Positions 53,032 to 63,422 of a stretch of 64,000 nucleotides of DNA are shown here, in pieces. The notes beneath the pieces are model-generated. The model saw only the letters and a program-made list of their open reading frames with translations. It made no database searches and was not told the origin of the DNA. This DNA comes from Cinclus cinclus (Eukaryota; Chordata; Aves; Passeriformes; Cinclidae). A program made the translations under genes and the position numbers. Position 1 is the stretch's first letter. The number at the start of each line of letters is the position of its first letter. Where the stretch lies: assembly GCF_963662255.1 (NCBI RefSeq), contig NC_085047.1, positions 97,099,619 to 97,163,618 on the forward strand, in the 5' to 3' direction.

Positions 53032-53037
53032 TTTATT
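53032..53037 (-). terminator. ANOS1: Likely ANOS1 polyadenylation signal (AATAAA)
   Basis: 'tttatt' on the plus strand gives AATAAA on the minus strand about 4.37 kb downstream of the ANOS1 stop codon. It is followed on the minus strand by 'ctatcctac', so cleavage would be near 53010-53020. The implied 3'UTR length is similar to the roughly 4 kb I recall for the human transcript. Other AATAAA hexamers at 56872-56867, 56534-56529, 56143-56138 and 54183-54178 could serve shorter forms. Confidence 0.45.
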
Positions 53038-56000
53038 ACATAAACAGTATGTACAAATTCTAAACATGAAAATAGTGAGTAAAAGAAATCAGACTCTATT
53101 TACATTTATATTTTTTTACAAAATGTTTTTACAAGAAGTGTATAGTTTTTCCCCTAAATAACAGGACAAACACCGAAGACCAATCTTTTTGTATTACATA
53201 CATAAATAAATATTGACTTCAAATGACTGTTATAGGAACATAATTTCTACAGCCAATTTGGGTAACAGAGAAGCATTTGTTACCTCTACTACAATATAAT
53301 TAAGTAAAAAGGAAAAATTTTACATATAGAGCTCTGTTAATTACTTTGCAAATTGAACCTTACTAATATATCAGTAGAGGTAATACAGTCGTTACATTTC
53401 ATGCCCACAACTGAACAAGGAGTTTTGGCATGCAAACCCACATATAATCATCAACATCTGCAGGTATCCATTTACATTTTTTTAAATAAAGGGTTTTCTT
53501 AGTCATTGAAAACTACATGCAACAGCTTATTAGTAGCATATTCCTGGTTAAAATGCACAAGTTTTGCATAACATTGGTTTTAGTAATTGATGTTCACAGG
53601 TACTGATCTAAAGGGTAGGAACATACTTGGCACATAGTATAAGAAAATTAATTAATAAATAAGTCAATATCACTATGACATTTACATATACACAAAAATA
53701 AAAATTTTATGGTGTTTTACACAGAATTTAGAACTATCTGGTTCCCCCACTTTGTTTTACAAGGCCCTGAATTAAGACATTATTCAAACAAACTCTGACA
53801 TCTATGCTTGCTTGATTTGAAGCATCACTAAAGCTCATTCTTGACTGCACAGGTTTCCTTCCATCCCACTGACTTCCTTTTAGTCAACCCTCCTAAATCA
53901 GGACCTGCTTCTTGGAAACTCCCCCTGACTCCAGCTGGGAGCATGAAAATATAAGTATTCTGAAATAAACTGACTCAGTATTAAGATTTCTATACAATTT
54001 GCTAAGAACTAATTCAACCAATTAGCAGAATTGCCAAATTCCCATTCACGTTGGCAATGACTTTGTATGTGACCACACCAAATATCAATGTCAATGTCAG
54101 CATTGCCACACCACTCTTCAGCTCCTTCTGAAGCCACTAAGTTGAGGATGTTCAGCGTTTAAAATTCAGACTTCTTATTTATTGTCTGTGTGCTATATTC
54201 CTAATGAATATTCAAGCTGGTACACATGGATGATACAGCACAAATTCTGTCTTATTTTCTCCTGCTCTATAAACAACTCAAAAATAGTCAATGAAAAAGA
54301 TATAATGAGAACAAACCAGATTCTTCTTGTACAAAAATCACCAACTAAAAAAAATCCACTTCACAAAGCAGTTAGCAAAAATAGCATAATCTTATAATTC
54401 TCCTTTAAGAAATAAAAATAAACAAAATGCATCCTGAATTCAACTGACAAATCCATCAGAATCGTACACAGTAAATATACATTAGTATAAAGGTGCAGAG
54501 TATCTTAAAACATACTAATATCTTTAATATCATCCCACTATTAACTCTGAATTACACAACATCATTAGAGAAAATAAATCTTTAACTAGGGAATTAAGTA
54601 GCAAATTGCAACTCTATTGCTGAATTAAATGTTTAATGTGGCTTAGTCTAGTAAATTAGGACAATACCCTGTGTGATTCAGCAAACAAAGCTTTAGAATT
54701 AGGCACTAAACACTTCAAATCTGTACTGCTAAATTAAAAAAAATAATCACGAAATCACTCACAGCTGGGAATTTAACATCCATGCATGAGCTTTGTTGAC
54801 TTTGTATTTTTCATTTTTGGAGGGTGACTTGAAAGGTGAGTCGATAAGATCATTTGTAGAAGGGAAAAAAATAATTTACATCTTAGTGGCCTCTATATAA
54901 TACACTTGATCAATAGATTTCTGCTTTATCACCTTTTGGTACCTTGTTACTTAGAACAGAAGAATGTTTCAGAGAGAATTAGCAAACAGAAACCATTTTG
55001 ATTCTTCTCAGAAGGATGATTATATGAGGACTCAGGGCTCCTAACTTCCTGCTTATCTGCAATGAATTGGCATCACTGTAACAAAGACCAACATCCATGC
55101 TTTACAGTACCACTGCAGTTCCATGTTTTACAGTGTCACTACAAATGAAATGTAAATTCATTAACATTAATCAAGTCACTGTAGATTTGATCCAGCACAA
55201 CTAGAACAGACTGTGATTGAAAGGTTTGGACAGAATTCTTCAGAGAAGCCTGAGGTAATTACTCTCCCTGATCCTGCTGATCCAGCAAACACCACAAAGA
55301 TCACTTCTAGACTCATCTGTGCCCATCTATCCAATCCAAATTGGAAGAAAGCAGTTCAGCACAGCAGTCCAATACAATGAAAATTTTGTTTTCTTTGTAA
55401 AAACATGCATATGAAACGTTTCCATCCTGACAAAAATATTTCAGACTTCGGCATTCTGAAAAACTTGCAAATAAACCTTTATATTACAGATTTGTGGAAG
55501 TAGAGTTCATCTGTTAATTTTCAAATGTATTTTGGAAAATAGAGGAAGGTATTAAAAACACCATAGCCTTTAATATATTTTAAGCTATTGGTAAAGGCCC
55601 AAAGCATGTAGCAATAGAAAATGTCTGGGAAAATTCTTGATCACTAAGTGAATATCAAAAAAGACAACAAGCAAAATAGAAAAGGAATGGAAAAGAGCTC
55701 TTTAAAACTGAAGGTAAAATTATACAAGAATTGTTAGGAACAAGTGATGAAAAATTAATGTGGTTTCCTTCTCCCCCTGTGGTATAAATGCTGTACACTT
55801 CAGTATAGACAAAACATAGCTCTGATCCTCAGTTTCAGATAGGTTTATCTTCATATTTGCTTTCTCACAAAACAGTTTGTCATCAAGACAAGGGAAATAC
55901 ATGCACCACTAATGTCCAAACTCCTCCCACTAAATATCTCAAAAAAATATGAAGCACAGATGAGTCTGTAGCATCTGCTGGTAGAAAAAGCGGCCACTTT

Positions 56001-56575
56001 GTCCAGTTGGAGTCAAGTTTAGAGGTACATTAGTCTGATGTGATGATTCAAGGAGCAGTGGAAATTGTGCCAAAGAATTCAGGAGCACTTTTAACATCTT
56101 GAACATTTAGAGCTGATTATGGGTATTTGTATGGATGTTTATTGGCAGATACTTTCCACCCTCTCAACAATAAATCCAAGCAGTTTCTGTTTACTATTGA
56201 GACACGTGTCTCTGTGTGACAAATTATTCTAGACAGTTTATATTGCACAATAAGGCAATATGAATTCCCTTATGGTTAAAAAGGGCACCCTTCTGTCTAA
56301 ATCTGAAAAATGAATTCAAAGAAACTATAAGCCAATGTTTTCCAGATGCCAGAATATTGTCACATAATTCTTTCTGTAAGCAGAACAGCAAAATAGAGCC
56401 AATACATCTATCCTTCTGTTCTAAAGATCCACAGGGAAAAGAAATATGTGCATCACAATTCAAAGCCAAAAAGTAGCTATACAGCTACTTGAATAATAAG
56501 TGTGCCTCAGAATTTCAGTTTCTAATACTTTATTGTTAACTATTCAGATTTTTAACTAGAAAACTGGTATTTCTA

Positions 56576-56601
56576 TTCAAGATATAATATTATATCTTGA
56601 A
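56576..56601. repeat. Perfect 26-bp palindrome in ANOS1 3'UTR
   Basis: The halves 'ttcaagatataat' and 'attatatcttgaa' are exact reverse complements with no spacer. In RNA this could fold into a hairpin with a small loop or pair between two transcripts. It lies about 0.8 kb downstream of the stop codon and about 40 bases upstream (in transcript order) of the AATAAA at 56534-56529. Confidence 0.9.
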
Positions 56602-57410
56602 ATATTTTGTATTAAAAATTGTAAGCAAAATTTTAAGAGTTATTCTTCTACAACCTATCAATTAATTGCATTCACTGCCATCAATTTAAACAATTCTATT
56701 AATTTCCACTTGTTTCTCTACAATGGTATTTCTACCCTGTATATCCTTTAACTATTGACTATATTAATAGATGATCTACATGATAGAAAATTACCACCAT
56801 CATCCTCCTCCATGGTGACACTGCAATTATTAAAAACTGGGTATTTCAGGGTTTCTGCTGCTGGTATTTATTTTACTTATGTCCTTATTACAGAAAAATG
56901 GAGATATCCTTTAATAGCACAGTACACTAGGGCTTAAATTGGTGACAGGCAGGGCTTTAAGCAAAACAGATAGCTTAAATCCACTGACGAGAACATGGCC
57001 TCTTTCAAAAGTACGTATACATCACAGGACCTTGCAAATAGCAACACTGGATTCAATAAGAGAAAAAGCTGTATACACTGCATCGTTTCAACCTACTTTT
57101 AACACAGAATATGAAAATATTAAAATGAACAATATAATGAACATTTTCTCACAGGTCTTGACTTGGATGTGATCTTCAATTTGTTGAATAGTGCTGGTAC
57201 TGAAATGAGACTTGCTGTATGGTTCATCCTGGTCATGGTGCAAACATAATTTTTCATGGCCAAACTACAGAGAAGTAGATACAGATCGTACAGGATGGTA
57301 ACTTCCATTGGAAAACTGGGTTCACTGCACCAACAGATGTGCTGTTACCCAGCCCTCATTTGGGAGCTCAGTTTTTCCCCTCAGTTATTTGAATAATCAT
57401 CTGAAACAGT

Positions 57411-57469
57411 CTAATATTTCTCTGGGGATGGCTTGTAGTGATGTGGATGATGTTGTTTCAGATGAGATC
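57411..57469 (-). CDS. ANOS1: ANOS1 last coding exon (His-rich C-terminal tail and stop)
   Basis: Encodes only 18 complete residues plus the stop codon TAG (57413-57411). The acceptor is 'cttttatttag' ending at 57470, with a pyrimidine-rich tract before it. The exon begins with two bases that complete an Arg codon split with the previous exon. The peptide reads S-H-L-K-Q-H-H-P-H-H-Y-K-P-S-P-E-K-Y, the His-rich, basic, Tyr-ending tail characteristic of anosmin-1. From memory of the human protein, the tail differs mainly by Gln-His in place of His-Arg in the middle and Lys in place of Arg near the end. It is too short to stand out as an open frame and was located by its motif and splice site. 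Confidence 0.93.
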
Positions 57470-58133
57470 CTAAATAAAAGAACAGGAAATTATGCACATA
57501 TCAACCCCTGGATATGTAATGCCAACATTTATCCGTACTGAAAAGGCTTTGTGAGACCTTCAGCTTTCAACTATGTGTATTTTCAGTACAGGCAACTTTA
57601 GTGGGCCTGTGAAAGGACAAAAATATTCAAGTAGGAAAATTTTGAACTAATTTTATTTTTCACTCGGCTTTGCAAATATGGAGTTGTATTTTTCAGAAAC
57701 ACATGAAGAGCTGAAAATGGCCATTAAGAGGTTTGCATTGCTTTAGAAATATGCTTAAGCTCTAGCCATGCTGGATTGAGAGAACACAGAAAAATGTAAT
57801 CTTGAATGCAATGTAATCCTCCAGGCTGCACCTGGAACGCAGACCAACTTTGAATCCCAAGTGCTACAAGCATAAGCCAAAGAGCTGTGCTGCAACAAAT
57901 GGGAAATGTTAGACCACAGAAACTGAGTGAAAGACTGGATTTGCTTCCACTGTTGCTGATGAACAGCTATCGGGCAAAAAAAAAAGCCAGTATTTTCATA
58001 CATCTTAAGTTTATGGAATGCAACTGGAATCAGTAAAAACTCTAAGGCTTAATAAAGCCTTCCACCCTTTACAGGTGGAAGACTGAAATTTGTAACGTGT
58101 CACCAGCACGTGGGTGAACAGTGTGGTGCTTAC
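57470..58133 (-). other. ANOS1: ANOS1 intron (664 bp)
   Basis: Bounded by donor GTAAGC (58133-58128) and acceptor TTTAG (ending 57470). The intron is phase 1. A minus-strand open frame at 57755-58003 inside it has no similarity to anosmin-1 and no domain. Confidence 0.9.
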
Positions 58134-58275
58134 TGTGGGGTGCAAATGGAGGAAGGTCAGGCGTCCGGAAGGATTTGATGGTGGCTGGCCCTTCCCCACC
58201 GGTGGTCAGCACTTGAACTTCCAGGCGGTACAGCATCGAGGGTCTCAGGTTGGGCACGGTGAGTACGTAATGATC
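58134..58275 (-). CDS. ANOS1: ANOS1 penultimate coding exon (end of fourth FN3 domain)
   Basis: 142 bases, 47 codons plus one base. It starts at GAT after acceptor 'tttctttctag' (ending 58276) and ends before donor GTAAGC. The peptide begins [12 protein letters not shown] and continues with L-Y-R-L-E-V-Q-V-L and G-G-E-G-P-A-T-I-K. This is the classic FN3 F-strand/G-strand pattern, with the conserved Leu-x-Pro and Tyr-x-Leu-x-V positions. It ends in a Pro-rich linker (P-D-L-P-P-F-A-P-H) leading to the tail. The start in phase 0 matches the previous exon. The domain is part of the heparan-sulfate and cell-surface binding region of the protein. Confidence 0.95.
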
Positions 58276-59855
58276 CTAGAAAGAAACACATCAATTCTCA
58301 GACTGTCCAAAAATAAAACATAGTTGCTCTACTCACACGCATCAGTGGTTTAAACAGGTTCTATCACTGTCAGCAGCCACAAAACATTTTCATGGAATTC
58401 TGTTAAAAGCATTTAATGTATTCATCGCTTTGTTGAGCGAGCATGTTTTGAATTTCTTGCTTGCCATTCCCTTTGAACAGACACATCTTTAATCATAATA
58501 ACTGTGGTTTCATGTGTACAAGGTCCAAGTTGTTACAGACTTTTATGGAAAGTGTGCTGATCACTTTACTGATGTGCTCATCACTAAAAAAAAATAATTC
58601 AAATGTATTTTTCTAACCATTCTTTTTAACAAACATGTTCATTACATAAACTTGTTTTTATTTTGGATTTGCGTATGAGTTCTACTAATTGGTAATTTAG
58701 TTAGTGGCTAGCCTGGGGCCACTTCTGCAGCTAGTGAGAAAAAGGGGTGTCCACACTAATTTCAGATTTGTCCCAGTTTACACTGTAAGAATTTGTCTTC
58801 TCTTCTTGAGGTCATTTATGGTGTGATGGACTCACTTTTCACTGCTCCACACCTTTTGTGGTCACTTAGACATGTGCTGAATAATTTCAAAACAATTTTA
58901 CAGAAATTTCCAGATGGGAATACATCTGGCTAAAGACTGACTGATATTAAAGAATCAGAAGTCATTGATTTAAATAAAAATCAAAACTATGAATCAAAGC
59001 ATCATCTGCATTAAGTTGGAACAAATCACTCATTTATTACAAACTGTAAAGCCCCAGTCCCAGGAAGGGGCCAGCTGGAGCAGTGATACTGGGCAGTGTG
59101 GGCAGCAGAGTGTTCCTGCCACCAGCCAGGCTGGTCTGGCCAGGAATCCACAGAACAAGTTATTCTGGTTGGCACCATACTCGCCCCATGTCAGGCAGCC
59201 AAAGCAAGTTGTGGGAATAACTTTGGCCATTCCTGTGGGATAATTTGCTGCTACTCCCAGAGCAGACAGTAAAAGGGATAAGACAGAGAAAAAGTGGGGG
59301 GAAATGTGTTGTTCTCCTGGCAAATTAGCACATATTCTGAGACAGAACTGCCTTTAACAGACCTGGCTGAAGCTGTTCCATCTCATTTAAAAACCTGCTT
59401 GGGTAGGGCAGAGAGAGGAGTGCATACATTTCACTTGCACACTCACTCAGCTCACTCAGGTGCTCCTCCAGTAGTTGGACCCTGTGCATTTCAGCCCTGG
59501 TTGTGTAAAATACCACATTTCTAGTCAGAGTGAGTGGTCCTTGGCACAAAATACTCTAAATTATGGCAGATTCTGAGAGATAGCAGATACTGTTTCGACT
59601 CAAATCAGAGACTTCTGCAAGTAAACCAAGTGCTATAAACAGACATACACAGTGATAGATAATTAAAGGCATCTCCAGGCTCTATAGTTTAAAATGTTTC
59701 ATACATAATCAAGAATAGTAGCTATGCTTTGTATCTCCATCAAGGAGGAAAAAAGTTCCTGCTCCAACTTACCTGCAGAACCAGTGTCTGACATCTGCAG
59801 CACCACTAAATATTACAAATGAGCCACTGGCAGAAGAAAGTAACAAATGACTTAC
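58276..59855 (-). other. ANOS1: ANOS1 intron (1580 bp)
   Basis: Bounded by donor GTAAGTC (59855 downward) and acceptor TCTAG (ending 58276), phase 0. A GC-richer block at about 59050-59330 has open frames on both strands, including a 97-codon minus frame, but no domain or splice context. It is probably an unrecognised old insertion or chance. Confidence 0.9.
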
Positions 59856-60076
59856 TGCTGGCAGTATCTGTGACTGCGAGATGATGCTGTTGGGCAAACT
59901 GTTCTGCCGGCTCTCTGTGGTCACTTCTGCCCAAGTAACCTGAAACCCTGTCATGGGCTGGTGAAGGTCTGCCTTAGATATCTTCCAGGAAAAATGACCA
60001 GTGATGTTACCTTCCTGAACAATGAAAGACGCAGACAGATTCTCGGGTTTGGCCAACACTTTGGGTAGAACTGGCA
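59856..60076 (-). CDS. ANOS1: ANOS1 coding exon (first half of fourth FN3 domain)
   Basis: 221 bases. It begins with TG, completing a Val codon split with the previous exon, then 73 codons ending at GCA. The acceptor is 'ccaaatttatag' after a long pyrimidine tract, and the donor is GTAAGTC. The peptide includes [33 protein letters not shown] and S-Q-S-Q-I-L-P. The F-S-W and Q-V-T-W segments are the FN3 B- and C-strand Trp positions. N-L-S and N-I-T are N-glycosylation sequons. This is the most strongly conserved stretch seen here and fixes the gene identity. Confidence 0.97.
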
Positions 60077-61083
60077 CTATAAATTTGGAAAGAAAAAAAG
60101 AAAAAGCTAAACTTTTAGAGATAATCTTCAATAATATTTATTTAATTTCACAAATCAAGGTCAGGCACAGTTGTATTTCTGGTGTTACACAGGATCTGGC
60201 CAGTTTTCCACCACCACTTTTTCAGCATTAAACAAAAACCTGTGTTTGATATATTCCACTGACATTTTGGGCCAAACTCAAACTTCAGATAAAATGCTCT
60301 CAGCTACAGGTATAGAAAAGAAAGCTATGGCTTGTAAAGAGCTAAGTGCCTCATTCACAGGGAGCCATTCTCCTGCTCCTCATATTTCAGAATATCTGAA
60401 CTCAGACTGGAAGTTTGGGGACCACAAGAAAATGCACAAGGGTAGCACAGAACTCCATAATTAAGCCAAAAATAAAATTCATGCACTAAAACTGCAGTAC
60501 AAGTTAAAGGCTTCCCTCTAACCAGAGACAGAGGTATCCACATTTGGCAGTGCAAAGCCATGGCTGACCTGATCCAGGACCAGCTGACCAGCTCTGCATC
60601 CAGTATCTCCATAATTCTGCAGCTTCCATAACCCTGTAGTTACACATTGTGACAATGATGTAAAAGATATAAGGGCCTGTATTTCTTATTTGAGAGCAGA
60701 ATTAACCTAAACAAAATCAAACTGAAAAAGCAGCTTGCATCTGCAGATGGGTCATGCCACCACAATCATGTTTACAGTTATCATCCATCATTATAATAAA
60801 TGCAATTGGGAAACTGTTCTTCTTTACAAAAAAACCCCAGCCATGCCACTACAAATATTATTGTATGTCCACTATGATTACACTTAATTGACAAAACAGT
60901 AATAATATACTAGCCAAAATCAATACTGCTGTGTATTTCTGCTGATTTACACATAAGCATTAGTGATATTTTTATTTTTTTTGAACCTCTCATTTCCTGT
61001 TCTAGAACTGCTTTTAAAGGCTCTCTTTTGCTGATTATAAATGCTTTTGGAAATATTTGGTAGCTCTCCAGTTCATGCCTTAC
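60077..61083 (-). other. ANOS1: ANOS1 intron (1007 bp)
   Basis: Bounded by donor GTAAGG (61083 downward) and acceptor ATAG (ending 60077), phase 1. The open frames on either strand within it (for example 60171-60464 and 60355-60612) show no domain and are taken as chance. Confidence 0.9.
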
Positions 61084-61255
61084 CTCCTTCAGCAGGACAA
61101 TTAATGTGCTTGTGTTTTTTTTCCTTAAATGCAGAGCAAGGTGGGGTAACAAAGAAAGTACTCTCCGCCTTAAAACGACCTTTAGATTTTGCAGGCAGAA
61201 CAGTTACTTTGTATTTGCATGAAAATGACAGGTCCTTCAGAATAATGTAGTTTTC
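61084..61255 (-). CDS. ANOS1: ANOS1 coding exon (end of third FN3 domain and linker)
   Basis: 172 bases, 57 codons plus one base. The acceptor is 'ttcttgttgtag' ending at 61256. The peptide starts [19 protein letters not shown], the FN3 E/F strands with the conserved L-x-x-x-x-x-Y pattern. It continues to F-F-V-T-P-P-C-S and ends in a Lys/His-rich linker with I-N-C-P-A-E-G. The three cysteines are shared with the mammalian protein as I recall it, while the Lys/His linker is the least conserved part. The final base joins the next exon to give Val. Confidence 0.95.
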
Positions 61256-63327
61256 CTACAACAAGAAAACCAAAAGGATCACATGCTGCAAATAAAGCCC
61301 AAGGGAAAAAAAAAAAGAAAAAAAAATGAGCAAATTGAAAAATAACTTTGGCAAAAGATGAAAAGTTTTCTCCAAAAAAATATCTTCCCGAATTTTTAAC
61401 ACATGTCAATGTGGTTTTAACTCAGAGAAGAAAGCAAGTATTGCCAATATTATGATTATTTTCAGTAGTAAAATATATTAGCATGGTATTTGAATATGTC
61501 CTTCAATTCTACACAGTTCTTTTGACACACTGCATCAAAGCAACTGACTTCTAATATTTAGAACAGTCTCTGTGAATGATGGCAGTGGGGGTAGCAATCT
61601 GAGGATATAAATGCTAATCAAATTAAATAAATGTAAGAAAGCCGAGTTAAGCTGCTGTAAATGACAGGCTTCATCTATGTTTAACTTTTTAAAAGCACAT
61701 TTAAAGTTCAGCATGGCATTATGGATGCATATTTTTCCACTTCAGTACATTAAGTACTTCTATATTCTTATCAGGAAGAAAAGCTCCACAGCTAAATGCA
61801 AAGCACAAGTCTCTATTTAAGGACAAGGGGTGGAGAAGAAAACTACACAAAGTGAAAGTGTCCTGCAAAACTCTTACTGTTGTCTAAAGAACTGTTGAAA
61901 ATTACAGTCTGAAAGCTTTAGCACAAATCAGACATGAATAAAAATGCTTGTTTTATCCTGGAAAAATCTCTAATAATATGTTACTGGCTAAGGTCAAAAG
62001 TCTTTCACTGCCTTTTAGATCTTTAATTCCCTTCAGAATCACTGATTTCCCATATTCTTCTGCATAAGTCCCTCTTTTTTCTCATTGCAAACTAGTCTAC
62101 CCTTCACTTGGAAGGTCATTTTTGACGGGACATACAGACTGGGCTGAGACTGGACTCCCAGCCTTCCACCTGCTGGGAAAGTGGTCCAACAGGTTTGATG
62201 TCTCCTTAAAATTATGATAGGACTATTTTTATTTATCATGACAGATTGTATGAACCGCCATAAAATGACTGTACATAAGGCAAAAAGGAAATAAGTTCAT
62301 TAATCCCACAATGCATTTGGAGAGACGTCCAAACAGTCTTTCCTGACCTCTAGTGGAAATAAACCTCTTAAATGTTAAGTTTCTCCTATCTCCAATGTGA
62401 GTATCTTGAAATACTGCAAATGATCATAACATTATGTCAAAATAATTTTTTAACCCACCTCTAATATGTGCTTTGTTGACCCCATGAAGCAGTAAATCTT
62501 ACAAGCTAGCACCATACTGTGTGAGAAATTATGTCTTTTGATTTACACTTCTACGTGCCATTAACTCTCCTGAACTGATGGGGTAGTACAGATCAGGGTA
62601 AGAAGGAAAGGTGAACTGTGGTTTGGTCCATTCTGCACAACACACTAAATCAATTCTGATGCACCAATCACATTACTCTGTTGTTCAAACAACATGTTAT
62701 AGAGACAGATGACACTAGATTGCCAACAAACTGAGCATGAAGTACTGCCACTGCAATATACATCTGGGCTGACATGTACTTACATGGGGCTTTTCTCCCC
62801 ATCTGATATCTGTCTGACTTCCAGATTTTCCAGATTTAATATCTAGCATTTGTCACCTTCAGTCATTCTTTTCTTATCTATTATTCTCCTCAGGGAGAAT
62901 AATCACCTGAAACTCACTGCATGTCTAAAAGAAAACCTGGTTTATTAATTACTATTATTACTGTTCAGAATTTAAACTGTACTAAAGTGCTACATTATTA
63001 ACTGCAGATAAACCTCTGTGTTCTATATGCTGTAGATATATATAAGTACTTAGTTAAGAAGTCTGTCTGGTGTAATTTTCTGAATAACAACAAAAACAAA
63101 TAAAAGATTTTAGCCTAGTGTGGATTTAGGAAATCCAAGCAGCCCAAAACCAGTCCAGATACATAATTTTTTATCTTTTTTTTCAAAGAGGATCATCATA
63201 AAGAAAGCATCCTTACTGATCTATGAAGCAGGATATAACACATTGTGTGTTATGTTACAGAACCATCCTTTCTCTTGCTTGCCTAGGAACTACTCAGAAT
63301 CAAGCAGAGGGCTGAATGGAGACTTAC
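61256..63327 (-). other. ANOS1: ANOS1 intron (2072 bp)
   Basis: Bounded by donor GTAAGT (63327 downward) and acceptor TGTAG (ending 61256), phase 0. It contains a poly-A-like run at about 61308-61327, which reads as a T-run on the gene strand close upstream of the acceptor and may act as part of its pyrimidine tract. No other feature is recognised. Confidence 0.9.
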
Positions 63328-63422
63328 ATAAGTCAGCTCTGTGACTTTCCTAAGTCCTTTGGTGTCATTGTGTGCACAGGACTCCAGCAACCAGTGGACT
63401 TGGAATTGATTCATGCTGATAT
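63328..63422 (-). CDS. ANOS1: ANOS1 coding exon (third FN3 domain, middle)
   Basis: 95 bases. It begins with two bases completing a codon from the exon beyond the window, then 31 codons ending in Tyr before donor GTAAGT. The acceptor is 'tatatcatttag' ending at 63423. The peptide contains F-Q-V-H-W-L-L-E-S-C-A-H-N, the FN3 C-strand with its Trp and the Cys-Ala-His-Asn segment known from anosmin-1, followed by N-D-T, an N-glycosylation sequon. The linking stretch K-G-L-R-K-V-T-E-L differs from the mammalian sequence as I recall it and is shorter. Joining to the next exon keeps the frame. Confidence 0.92.

Larger units (their letters stand above)
53015..57410 (-). other. ANOS1: ANOS1 3' untranslated region (probable extent)
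   Basis: Everything downstream of the stop codon at 57413-57411 on the minus strand up to the likely polyadenylation signal near 53037. The sequence is AT-rich, has no recognised mobile element and contains a perfect 26-bp palindrome at 56576-56601. Open frames inside it are short and unsupported. The start of the UTR is certain. Its end is inferred. Confidence 0.5.

Noticed and set aside
57308..57541. 77-codon plus-strand frame across the last ANOS1 coding exon
   Set aside because: It is antisense to the exon encoding the His-rich tail and has no independent support.
59030..59323. 97-codon minus-strand frame inside an ANOS1 intron, considered as an extra exon
   Set aside because: It lies between two ANOS1 exons whose phases already join correctly, and its peptide does not resemble anosmin-1 or an FN3 domain.
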